Notes under the pieces: model-generated
Told to the model about the DNA's origin: nothing
Database searches by the model: none
What the model saw: the letters and a program-made list of their open reading frames with translations, nothing else
Shown: positions 35,507-43,689 of the stretch, piece after piece
Position numbering within the stretch: position 1 is the first letter of the stretch
Layout of the letters: every line of letters begins with the position of its first letter
Assembly (NCBI GenBank): GCA_934203205.1
Contig: CAKPYV010000001.1
Span: forward strand, 1-64,000
Direction of reading: 5' to 3'
Length of the DNA: 64,000 nucleotides
From: an uncultured Anaerovibrio sp.
GTDB lineage: Bacteria; Bacillota; Negativicutes; Selenomonadales; Selenomonadaceae
Made by a program: the position numbers and the translations under genes

Positions 35507-36150
35507 ATGAATAAATTTACGAGCTTATGCGGCTGCTTACTGTTGACGCTGTGCCTGGGCATGACTTCCTTGACGCCGCCGATGTCTGCTGAGGCAGCAG
35601 AGCGCGAAAAGGTTATTCTGGACGCTGATATGGTTGATCTGTTCGATGACGGCGTAGCGATGATGATGCTCGCTGAATCGCCTAAGATGGATCTCAAGGG
35701 CGTGACCATTGTTATCGGCAATACCTGGGTAGAAACGGGTACTGCTTCTACTATCCGCCAGCTTGAGGGGCATCGGGTGTACAGATATTCCTGTATATAT
35801 GGGCGTGAACCAAAACACCCGCAAGGGACGCTTTGCCAATATGAAGGAAGAAAAACGCCTCTTTGGCCGCGGCTTCGATTCTCATCTTGGTGCTGCAGGC
35901 TATGCTCAGCCGGCATCATGGACCGCTGAATACCGCAAGAATTATCTGGACGAGCCTGTTATGCGTCCGCAAAAGTAGGCTGCTGCTGACTTTATTATTG
36001 ATACCGTGAAAAAGCACCCCGGAGAGGTAACTATTGTGGCTATCGGCAGTGCGGCGAACCTGGCTGCGGCGCTCGACAAGGCGCCGGAGATTGTTCCACT
36101 GGCTAAACGCGTTGTTTATATGGCAGGCGCTTTCTTCATTCCACACTGGA
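35507..36150 (+). pseudogene. Secreted nucleoside hydrolase, multiply broken
   Basis: Begins with a signal peptide (LLLTLCLGMTSLTPPMSAEA) and the nucleoside hydrolase hallmark VILDADMVDLFDDGVAMMML, a variant of DxDxxxDD. Near 35,765 the frame shifts to GIGCTDIPVYMGVNQNT. That frame ends at the TAG at 35,976, and the same frame resumes with FIIDTVKKHPGEVTIVAIGSAANLAAAL up to about 36,145, where it joins a foreign segment. The C-terminal third is lost. It is inactive. Confidence 0.75.
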
Positions 36151-36325
36151 AAACACCACTGGAAAGATTGAACTGCTTAAATGCTGCAGCTGAGTATGTT
36201 CAGATGAAGAAGGAAATGCAGACAAGATTCATGGGCCTTTCACGATGCTTGAAGAGTGCATACGGCATCTGTTTCCCTTCTGGTGAGTTGACTGAAAAAG
36301 AGACTGCGACAGCACAGTTTATAAT
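36151..36325 (+). pseudogene. Fragment of type I restriction subunit HsdR
   Basis: In frame after the nucleoside hydrolase piece, ERLNCLNAAAEYVQMKKEMQ and TRFMGLSRCLKSAYGICFPSG resemble the helical domain after the HsdR helicase. There the family shows NAAxEYVQ, RFMGLxxxLKxAY and a later ExxxxxF. Only about 55 residues remain, cut on the right by the type X element at TTATAA. No hsdM or hsdS is present in the window. Confidence 0.6.
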
Positions 36326-36944
36326 GGGCCCCTTGTCAAGACCACTAAAAAATATCTAAGTGTGTCTTAAGCCAATAAATTATGCAACATTCTGGCCATA
36401 ATAGTAAGAATCAGATGTCTTATATGACAATGCTTCATGTGGCCTTACTTTTGGATAAATAGATGTTATACTCATTCGTTCAAGCAGTATTCTTACAGTT
36501 TTGCGACAAACCTTAAATCCTTCATGTACCAGTAATTTAGTAATCTTTCTTGACCCTAGGTATGGCATGGTTGTATGCCAATCCTGAAGAAAATTGCGTT
36601 CCATTGTAAGCTGTCCAATGGTCTTCAGCATTTGATAATTCTTTTTCTTTAGGTCACCCTCCTTTCTCTGAGACTGCTTGTGCTCAGATTTTGCACCAAA
36701 TACAAGATAAGCATTTTGTAAGAATTCCTGCTTGCACTTTCTAACCATATTGGGATTTAAGTTATGTTGAGCACATATTTCATTCAATTCTTGATTACCT
36801 TGAAGAATATTCAGAACAACTTTACTTTTAAATTCTGGTGTATATTGACAGCGTGTCATTAAAAAATCCTCCTAGATTGTTATATATTTACTATAACATA
36901 CACGCTTAGATTTTCAAAATATGGTCCAGATTCTGGTATCCATT
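36325..36944 (-). mobile_element. IS3-type element (type X), copy 2, inverted and shortened
   Basis: Same ends as copy 1 in opposite orientation: TGGGCCCCTTGTCAAGACCA at the left and, on the minus strand, TGGATACCAGAATCTGGACC at the right. Flanks are TTATAA (left) and TTATAC (right), so they are not a clean duplication. The two copies bracket 33,231-36,324. The right end interrupts the type Y orfB, so this copy is younger than that element. Confidence 0.75.
36380..36859 (-). pseudogene. Type X transposase, OrfA fused to OrfB scraps
   Basis: 159 residues in one frame. OrfA (to RNFLQD) is joined directly to the OrfB segment WHTTMPYLGSRKITKLL, then jumps from SITSIYPK to VRPHEALSYKTSDSYYYGQNVA. 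Two in-frame deletions have removed all catalytic acidic residues. Start ATG after AGGAGG on the minus strand. Confidence 0.8.
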
Positions 36945-36950
36945 ATACGA

Positions 36951-37249
36951 TGGCTTAATCCTATTCGTTCCATTACCCTATATACAGTGCGCTCACTGGG
37001 AATATTAATCCCTTCAGGACTTCTGAGACACAATGCTTGATACATCCTAATTCTTCCGTAACTGTCATTATATTCATCTTCAGAGTGAATATCCAGCATA
37101 GTCGCAGCTAGATCTTGATATTTCCACGGACGATCCCTATTAACTAGATATTCATAAAATCCTTGACGAGTTACATGAAGCATTTTGCAATAAAAACTTA
37201 TGTTACCTGTAATTGAGCCGTCTGCGGTCTTAATAGCAATAAATTTCAT
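36951..37249 (-). pseudogene. Type Y OrfB, 5' part only
   Basis: About 100 residues (KFIAIKTADGSITGNISFYCKMLHVTRQGFYEYL...) ending RIGLSHR before foreign sequence. This is the HTH_21 region preceding the rve/DDE core of IS3 OrfB, so no catalytic residue is left. Confidence 0.75.
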
Positions 37250-37304
37250 TCTTTCGTTTTTGCTGACTTCAGACGGCTCGCTGCGAAAAAAGCGCTGGCT
37301 TCCT

Positions 37305-37583
37305 CTAGAAAATCATTCTCTTTTTTAGACGCCGTATTTCTTTTTCCTGCACTTTGACCTGCTGACGAAGCTGTATAAGTTCTTCATTTAGTGGCATTGC
37401 AGATTTAGGTGTATGCATACCTTCACCTAAATCAAGTCGCCCTAAGCGAACCATTCTAATCCAAGTATATACAGTACTTCTAGGTATACCTAACTCTGCG
37501 GCAGCCTTTGCTTGGCCAATTTCGTTAGCGAGTTTTACTGCTTGAATTTTATATTCTAGATCATATACTTTTCCAGCTGACAT
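37305..37583 (-). CDS. IS3-family transposase OrfA (type Y)
   Basis: 92 residues. The HTH DLEYKIQAVKLANEIGQAKAAAELGIPRSTVYTWIRM is of the IS3/IS150 type, and the C-terminal QLRQQVKVQEKEIRRLKK forms the expected coiled coil. It starts ATG after AGGAGGACG. OrfB downstream is truncated, so only OrfA could be made. Confidence 0.8.
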   Translation of the reverse strand: MSAGKVYDLEYKIQAVKLANEIGQAKAAAELGIPRSTVYTWIRMVRLGRLDLGEGMHTPKSAMPLNEELIQLRQQVKVQEKEIRRLKKRMIF

Positions 37584-37684
37584 TCTTTCGTCCTCCTTAT
37601 ACTCATAAGTATATATTAATTCCTTGAGAGCAAGGTGACAACTTTATTTATACAATATCATTTTTACGAAATCCATTAGCCGTT

Positions 37685-38097
37685 TTGCCCGTAATACCAT
37701 TGACTGCCTTGATACGGCGCGAAAGCTGGCAGCCAAAGGCATCTTTGGCGCAGTTACAGCATAATATCGAAGATGTGCTGAATGGTGATTCTACGGCAAC
37801 GCTTGAGTACATAGATCAAAGAATGGCGGAATTGCAGGAAAAGCTTGTGATGTGCGTAAACAAAAATGCTGAGTATGATGTTATAGCAAAGGAAATAGAT
37901 GCCTTGAGGGAAAAGAAGGCGGCAGTTGTAACAAAGGATGCTGAACAGGAAATGCTCAGAAAACGAATTAATGAAATGCGACATTTTCTTCAAACGCAAA
38001 CAAGCAGAATCACAGAATATGATGAGCAACTGGTCAGAAGGCTTATTGAAAAAACACAGTTTATGATGATAAACTGATTTTTGAATTTAAATCGGCA
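37685..38097 (+). pseudogene. 3' end of a large serine recombinase
   Basis: The frame (130 residues) encodes a coiled-coil-rich segment (NIEDVLNGDSTATLEYIDQR, then EIDALREKKAAV) and RITEYDEQLVRRLIEKTQ, the usual C-terminus of resolvase/invertase-type large recombinases. A one-base shift near 38,063 moves the final YDDKLIFEFKSA into another frame. The catalytic N-terminal domain was removed by the type Y element on its left. Confidence 0.7.
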
Positions 38098-38277
38098 TGA
38101 CTATTGAACTCAAAAGATAATTAAATAGGAACTATTACATCAACACCTTGCAGAAATGCAGGGCGCTTTTTTCGTTCATAGAAAATTTACAGAGTGAAAA
38201 CGTGTCTGGATTGAATTTATCAACTAAATGGTTTATAATGTTGTAAGTGAGGTACGTTTTAGACATGGAGGATAACG

Positions 38278-38502
38278 ATGAAGACATCCGATATGATTAA
38301 AGAATTATGTAATAAAAAGAATATAAGCGTTTCGGAACTTGCAAGGCGGATAGGTCAGACTCCACAGAACTTTGGTAAGAAACTGAAACGAGATACAGTT
38401 ACTCTTGAGGAGTTGAAACAGATAGCTGATGTGACGGAAGTTACATTCGAGCAGTCCTTTATTCTTTCTGACGGAGAGCAGATTAAAACAAGTAATGAGT
38501 GA
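38278..38502 (+). CDS. Small XRE-family HTH protein
   Basis: 74 residues, a single HTH domain (IKELCNKKNISVSELARRIGQTPQNFGKKLKRDTVTLEELKQIADV). The ATG follows GGAGGATAAC. It lies 96 bases before the DUF262/DUF1524 gene and is likely its autoregulator, since small HTH genes next to such nucleases often control them. The upstream gap 38,098-38,277 contains TATAAT at 38,235, a probable -10 box. Confidence 0.8.
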   Translation: MKTSDMIKELCNKKNISVSELARRIGQTPQNFGKKLKRDTVTLEELKQIADVTEVTFEQSFILSDGEQIKTSNE

Positions 38503-38598
38503 TTGAATAGTAATATCCGGTTTCCTTTATATCAAAATATTACAACGAAACTTGGGTATGATAGTGATTTTATATTTGAGAAAAAGGGAGACAAGACT

Positions 38599-40977
38599 AT
38601 GAAAGCTAATAGAATGTGGCTGTTTTCAGATGTTCTTGAAAAGAACAAGAGAGTGTTTAAAGTGCCAGTTTATCAAAGAAATTATGATTGGTCTAATATT
38701 CAGTGTGAGAAGTTGTTCCAAGATATTATGAAAGCTAACGAAAAAAACTGTCAGCATTTTACTGGAACTGTTGTATATATAGATGATGTAAATGGTGGAA
38801 GTGGCTTAAACGAAGTACTTATTATAGATGGACAACAAAGAATTACTACTATGTATATTCTTCTAAAAGCTTTGTATGATGCATCGAAAGGTATTTCTGC
38901 ACGTATTGAAAGTGAAATTGAAGAGGTAATGTTTAATAGGCATTGCGATGAAAAGTACAAAGTTAAGCTTAAGCCTGTAAAATCGGACAATGAACAGTTA
39001 ATGCATCTTATCAGGGATAAAATTGATAAGATGGATAGAAACTCGAATGTTTATAAGAACTATATTACTTTTAAGAATTTGATTGATGGTGTTTTACAAG
39101 ATGGTTTAGAGCTAAATGATGTGTTAAATGGTATCAAAAAGCTTGAAATTGTAGAGATTATACTAGATAAGCTACAAGGAGATGAACCACAGAAGATTTT
39201 TGAGTCTATTAACTCCACCGGACTTGAACTTAGCTTGGCGGATTTGATTAGAAATTATCTTCTTATGGATGATGTTAAACAGGATGAACTATATGAAGAG
39301 TACTGGCTTGAAATTGAAAAGAATGTCGGTTATAGAAATTTAGGCGATTTTGTAATTAATTTCTTGAATTCGCAAATTTCTAAATCTGTAAACGGAAAGA
39401 ATGCGTATCGATTATTTAAAGAACATTGCGAAGAAAATAAGCTTACCCATGAAGATATTCTTAAACTCTTAAAAAGAACATCAAAGTATTACGGAGCGTT
39501 TATTGGAGAAAACAAATGCTATAGTGATGAAATCACAAAATACTTAAATGCATTCTTCACCATTAAACAGACCACAATCTTGCCTTTGATTTTTAGAATT
39601 TTTAATGATTATGAGGATCATAATATTGATGAAGAAACACTGGGTAAGGTACTTGATTATTTACTTACATATTTGGTTAGAATCACGGCTTGTGAGATTA
39701 ACAAAAACCTATCTAAATTTATGAAATCAATGTATGATCGTGTAATTGACGGAACCTACGATAACTATTATGAGAAATTTGTTACTTTTCTTAATGATTT
39801 AAGAGCAAATGATCGTATGCCAACTGATAAGGAATTTGAGGAAGCATTGATATATAAACCGTTGTACAAAAAGAATATTTGCAAATATGTGCTTTCTGTT
39901 ATTGAAAACTCCACTAAAGAACATATTGATGTTAGTAACCTTACTATTGAGCACATCCTTCCACAAAAGGAGAATGCTGCTGTTTGGAAAAAAGAGGTCG
40001 GAGAAGACTATAGTAGTGTTTATGAGAAGTACTTGCATACTCTTGGAAATTTAACTATCACTGGACATAACAGTGAATTAGGAACTAAAGCATTTAGTGA
40101 AAAGAAAAAAATCATTCAGGCAAACTCAAAAGCAATTATTTTGAATAAAGAGGTTCTATCTGTAGATAGATGGAATGAAACATCAATTCTCAACCGAGCC
40201 AATGTTCTTGTTAATATACTAATCAAGAAATTTGAATATGTGGAAATGCACGCTGATATCGGTGAGCACAATGAATTGAGTTTTGATGTTAATAGTGGTA
40301 GAGATTTCTCAAATACAAAGCCCGATGCATTTTCTTTTGTAGGAGAATTTAATAAAGTAACAAGTTGGGCAGATTTACTAACAAAATTTATTGGTGTTGC
40401 ATACGATTTAGATGGCGACTTGTTTACTGACTTAGCTAAAAAGAATTATTCAATCCCTAACGCTACGAGAGTGTACATTTCTAATGATGACAGACAATTT
40501 AGAAAAGCAAAGCAGATAGAAAAAAGTGGCATATACTTTGAAACTAATCTTTCTACAAATAACATTTTATCCTTTGTCAAAGATTTATTATTAAAGATGA
40601 ATTTGGATTTAGAAGATTTTAGTTTTTCATTATCGGAAGTGCCATTTGACATTAACGATGAAGACTCATGGTCAGAAGGTCTTATTCCGGTAGCTAAACT
40701 GTTCTACAACCTAGTGGAAAATTTGATTTTGACTTCAAAAATTACAGCTGATGAGGTTGAAAAATTAAAGACAAAGGAATATACAAAAACATTATTCCAA
40801 TCAACAGATTATCCTGCTATTGCTAATAATAGAACTGATAATATGGGGAATTCTACACAGAAAAGATATAGAGCCAAGGCATTGAAGTTTGAAGGTGCAG
40901 ATATTTATATCTCTACTCAATTTTTTGATTCAGATAGAGATACGATTATTGAATGGTATAAGGACCATACTATTTAG
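38599..40977 (+). CDS. DUF262/DUF1524 (GmrSD-type) defence endonuclease
   Basis: 792 residues. The N-terminal DUF262 domain shows VPVYQRNYDW (residues 22-31), LIIDGQQRITTM, and FESINSTGLELSLADLIRNYLL, the nucleotide-binding ParB-like core. The DUF1524 HNH nuclease follows (LTIEHILPQKEN ... LHTLGNLTITGHNSELG). A C-terminal about 200-residue extension (from FVGEFNKVTSWADLLTKF) has the style of a DNA-binding or DUF4268-like tail. Homologues such as GmrSD and SspE restrict modified phage DNA. The frame is open to 38,503, but ATG 38,599 follows AAGGGAG. Low GC and AT-rich codons differ from neighbours. Confidence 0.88.
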   Translation: MKANRMWLFSDVLEKNKRVFKVPVYQRNYDWSNIQCEKLFQDIMKANEKNCQHFTGTVVYIDDVNGGSGLNEVLIIDGQQRITTMYILLKALYDASKGISARIESEIEEVMFNRHCDEKYKVKLKPVKSDNEQLMHLIRDKIDKMDRNSNVYKNYITFKNLIDGVLQDGLELNDVLNGIKKLEIVEIILDKLQGDEPQKIFESINSTGLELSLADLIRNYLLMDDVKQDELYEEYWLEIEKNVGYRNLGDFVINFLNSQISKSVNGKNAYRLFKEHCEENKLTHEDILKLLKRTSKYYGAFIGENKCYSDEITKYLNAFFTIKQTTILPLIFRIFNDYEDHNIDEETLGKVLDYLLTYLVRITACEINKNLSKFMKSMYDRVIDGTYDNYYEKFVTFLNDLRANDRMPTDKEFEEALIYKPLYKKNICKYVLSVIENSTKEHIDVSNLTIEHILPQKENAAVWKKEVGEDYSSVYEKYLHTLGNLTITGHNSELGTKAFSEKKKIIQANSKAIILNKEVLSVDRWNETSILNRANVLVNILIKKFEYVEMHADIGEHNELSFDVNSGRDFSNTKPDAFSFVGEFNKVTSWADLLTKFIGVAYDLDGDLFTDLAKKNYSIPNATRVYISNDDRQFRKAKQIEKSGIYFETNLSTNNILSFVKDLLLKMNLDLEDFSFSLSEVPFDINDEDSWSEGLIPVAKLFYNLVENLILTSKITADEVEKLKTKEYTKTLFQSTDYPAIANNRTDNMGNSTQKRYRAKALKFEGADIYISTQFFDSDRDTIIEWYKDHTI

Positions 40978-41429
40978 GTTGTATTATGAACAATTCGCAC
41001 ATACCCCCTTCCCCAATAGTAAACATTCTAGTACGGGGAAATGGCGAAAATAAGCATTTATGGGCTCAAAAGTGGATATGAACTATTCACTAACACTATA
41101 GGTCAAAAAGTCAATTTTTATCTATAGGCTCGAGCCATGTTGAGAGCGTGGTTCTGTTGACTAAAGCACACAAGTAAAAATGTGAAAAAGGCTTGAAATA
41201 AGGGGATTTCCGAGATTTTTAGAATTGAAAATCAGACTGCGAAATATGCCTTAAAAAGTGAATAAAACCTTGGTATTTTACAGTTGGATAGACAGAACTA
41301 ATGAGATTGGGTCGATTATACAGAAGTGTTTACTTGTGATTTATGAAAAATCGAGAGTAGAAATAGGCTAATAATCATTCGAGGATATATTGAATTATAA
41401 TTAGGCTATTTCGGAAAGGAGAGGTGTTT
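40978..41429. other. Non-coding gap containing an rlmD-like 3' scrap
   Basis: 452 bases without a gene. It includes the 51-base rlmD-like tail (41,127-41,177, listed separately) and otherwise non-coding AT-rich sequence leading to the serine recombinase. Probably a recombination junction. Confidence 0.5.
41127..41177 (+). pseudogene. Fragment resembling the 3' end of an rlmD/rumA gene (possible att site)
   Basis: Seventeen codons read GSSHVESVVLLTKAHK and stop. The last codons of the window's rlmD read TSHVESVALINRK and stop. The central bases (GAGAGCGT) are shared, and neighbouring codons are synonymous or similar. The fragment sits 250 bases upstream of an intact serine recombinase, the position expected of an attachment site. 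It is not identical to the local rlmD, so it was probably carried in from another host. Confidence 0.6.
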
Positions 41430-42359
41430 ATGCCTAGCAAAGTGAGAGTGATTCCGGCTAATACAAGTGAGCCAATAAAGCACGTTGCTATCTATGCTCG
41501 TGTTAGTTCCAATACTATGGATCAGCTTGAAAGCCTTAAAGCACAAGTTTCTGGATTGACAAAGTTTATATCCGGGCATAACAACTGGAAACTGGACGAT
41601 ATTCATATAGACATTGCATCTGCTAAAAAAGATTCTTCTCGTTCTGCCTTTCATCAAATGATAGAAGGCTGTAAAGCGGGACTTACGGATATAGTTGTGG
41701 TAAAAAGCATCAGTAGACTTGGAAGAGATGCTGTCGAGGTGCTTGATGCAATAAATACTTTAAGAGAGTCACAAGTGCGAATTATTTTCAAACAAGAAGA
41801 ACTGGATACATTAACAGTGGGAAGTTCATTATTGATATCCACCATTAAAGCTTGCACTCAGGCTGAGAATGAAACACGAAGTGATAATATCAAATGGGGT
41901 ATAAAACAGAGAGCCAGTAACGGCAGGTTGGGGTTCTATCGTAGAAAATGTTATGACTATGATAAGGACGAAAATGATAATTTTGTAATCAATAAAGAAC
42001 AGGCAGAAGTTGTTAAGCTGATTTTCGATTTGTATATAAAAGGCGAAAGTGTATTGGGTATAGTCAAGGAACTTAAAGATAGAAATATTAAATCTCCAAC
42101 AGGCAAAGACAACTGGTCAAAACGTTCAGTAGAAGAAATGCTGAGTAATGAAAAGTACATAGGTATTTCGGTTGTTAATGTAGGCGGCGAAGAAGGTCAG
42201 ATTTATAAATTGAACGATTCTCATCCGGTAATCATTTCAAAAGAAATATTTGATACTGTCCAGGAAGAAAAGCTGAAACGTAGCAATGTAATTGTTGATG
42301 AGAATGGAACACACAGAAATACTACGAAATATAGTTCGAAGGAAACAACCGTATTTTAA
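41430..42359 (+). CDS. Serine site-specific recombinase (resolvase family)
   Basis: 309 residues. The resolvase domain (HVAIYARVSSNTMDQLESLKAQ, with the catalytic Ser) is followed by VVKSISRLGRDAVEVLDAINTLRE and the recombinase domain (NGRLGFYRRKCYDY ... WSKRSVEEMLSNEKYIG). It stops shortly after, without the zinc ribbon and coiled coil of the largest members, so it may be a short natural form or be truncated. ATG at 41,430 follows GGAAAGGAGAGG. It probably mobilised the neighbouring island segment. Confidence 0.88.
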   Translation: MPSKVRVIPANTSEPIKHVAIYARVSSNTMDQLESLKAQVSGLTKFISGHNNWKLDDIHIDIASAKKDSSRSAFHQMIEGCKAGLTDIVVVKSISRLGRDAVEVLDAINTLRESQVRIIFKQEELDTLTVGSSLLISTIKACTQAENETRSDNIKWGIKQRASNGRLGFYRRKCYDYDKDENDNFVINKEQAEVVKLIFDLYIKGESVLGIVKELKDRNIKSPTGKDNWSKRSVEEMLSNEKYIGISVVNVGGEEGQIYKLNDSHPVIISKEIFDTVQEEKLKRSNVIVDENGTHRNTTKYSSKETTVF

Positions 42360-42380
42360 CATAAAATAGGAGATTTGAAG

Positions 42381-43133
42381 ATGTCAAATTATGCATATAG
42401 AGATTTAAAAAGAAAAAAAGTACTATATTCAAGTCAAGCTATAAAAGAGGATAGAAATGAGACTTTTTATTGCCCCAATCCGAAATGCGAAGCTAAACTT
42501 TACATTTGTGCTATAGAAGGAAGTAAAAGTGCTTATTTTAGAGCAACAAAACCAATGTATAAACATATCTTGAATTGTCCATTTGGAACTAGCAGTTCGG
42601 AATTCGATAAAAATAAATTCGATGAGTCAGAATTTGTTTTTAATAATGCAATTGATGGTCTTCTAGCTGTAACAGGAAATCCTAAAGAAGAAAAGAAAAT
42701 TAATGGACATAGCATTGGAGAGCCGAAAGCACATCCACTAAGGACACTAAAGCAAATTTATTCTATGTGTAAGAGTATGCCAGTAAATTTGAAATATGGT
42801 GATAAAGAAATAGGAGAAATGTTATTGGATGATAGAAGTGAATATAGATATCCTAGGGGCTGTTTTGGCAAGAAGATAATTGAGGCAGCTGTTAAAGGAA
42901 AGTTATATGATAACGAAAAGAAAGAAATCTATTTAGTCGCTCCTATGTATAGCCACAAATATTCTTTTATATTATCATTTTTTGATGAAATCACATATAA
43001 AACTATTCGTTCTGAGATATATAATAACAGAGATAAGATTATAGTTGTTGCCGGCGAATGGAAATCGTCAGGTGTATATAATTCTTTTATCACACATATA
43101 TACGGAAGAAAGCAAGTTGCTATTATAAAATAG
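42381..43133 (+). CDS. Hypothetical protein with N-terminal zinc-finger-like motif
   Basis: 250 residues, unrecognised. The N-terminal FYCPNPKCEAKLYIC and later MYKHILNCPFG supply Cys and His spaced like a zinc site, as in CoiA-like or restriction-associated proteins. The middle and C-terminus show no catalytic motif I can name. It begins 21 bases after the recombinase (ATG 42,381, GGAG upstream; TTG 42,375 possible) and is probably co-transcribed with it. AT-rich codons resemble the GmrSD gene. Confidence 0.6.
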   Translation: MSNYAYRDLKRKKVLYSSQAIKEDRNETFYCPNPKCEAKLYICAIEGSKSAYFRATKPMYKHILNCPFGTSSSEFDKNKFDESEFVFNNAIDGLLAVTGNPKEEKKINGHSIGEPKAHPLRTLKQIYSMCKSMPVNLKYGDKEIGEMLLDDRSEYRYPRGCFGKKIIEAAVKGKLYDNEKKEIYLVAPMYSHKYSFILSFFDEITYKTIRSEIYNNRDKIIVVAGEWKSSGVYNSFITHIYGRKQVAIIK

Positions 43134-43149
43134 CCTAATCGAGATGAAT

Positions 43150-43600
43150 ATGGAAATATCAAGCCAATGGCCGGCAAAATCGAGCTGGGTGAGTTTGTCA
43201 CACCTGGCTATTTTGAGTAGGAATCCAACCGAGGCAATGATAATACAGCCATTTAGGAAATTTGGCAGGAATATCCGGGCATGACTGAGTTTGAGGTCAG
43301 AGCAGCACTGGCAGGGCAGCCTGCGGACTGACTAACGAGCATATCACCTGCAAAATGATGGTACTCTCTGGCGGTGAGGCGGCCAAGGTGCGCCTGTGCA
43401 AAATCATGCAGAAGCTAGTCAACCTTCTGGTACTTGACGAGCCGACCAACCATTTTGATGTAGACGCCAAGGACGAGCTAAAGCGTGCCCTCAAGGAATA
43501 CAAGAGTACAATCCTTTTGGTGTCCCATGTGCCTGACTTCTATGAGGACTGGGTAGACACCATTTGAAATATTGAAGGCTGGACAACAAAGATTATCTAA
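43150..43600 (+). pseudogene. Degenerate ABC-F ATPase
   Basis: Only pieces remain. GKIELGEFVTPGYFE, then a stop, then EIWQEYPGMTEFEVRAALAG with further stops, and an open part (43,355-43,567) with LSGGEAAKVRLCKIMQ (ABC signature) and NLLVLDEPTNHFDVDAKDELKRAL (Walker B and D-loop) followed by VSHVPDFYEDWVDTI. The composition and order fit the second ATPase domain of an ABC-F protein. It is inactive. Confidence 0.8.
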
Positions 43601-43689
43601 TAATTGAATACAAGATTGAGAGAATTTCCGTAAGGGGGTTCTCTTTTTTATTTTTTATGCTATAATGTTGCGTGATTTTGTTATATAAG

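Larger units (their letters stand above)
36945..37661 (-). mobile_element. IS3-type element (type Y), truncated copy
   Basis: Runs leftward from its 5' terminal sequence (TGATATTGTATAAATAAAGT on the minus strand, 37,642-37,661) through orfA and the start of orfB. OrfB is cut by the type X insertion at about 36,950. The 5' end inserted next to, or deleted into, a serine recombinase gene at 37,685. Confidence 0.75.
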
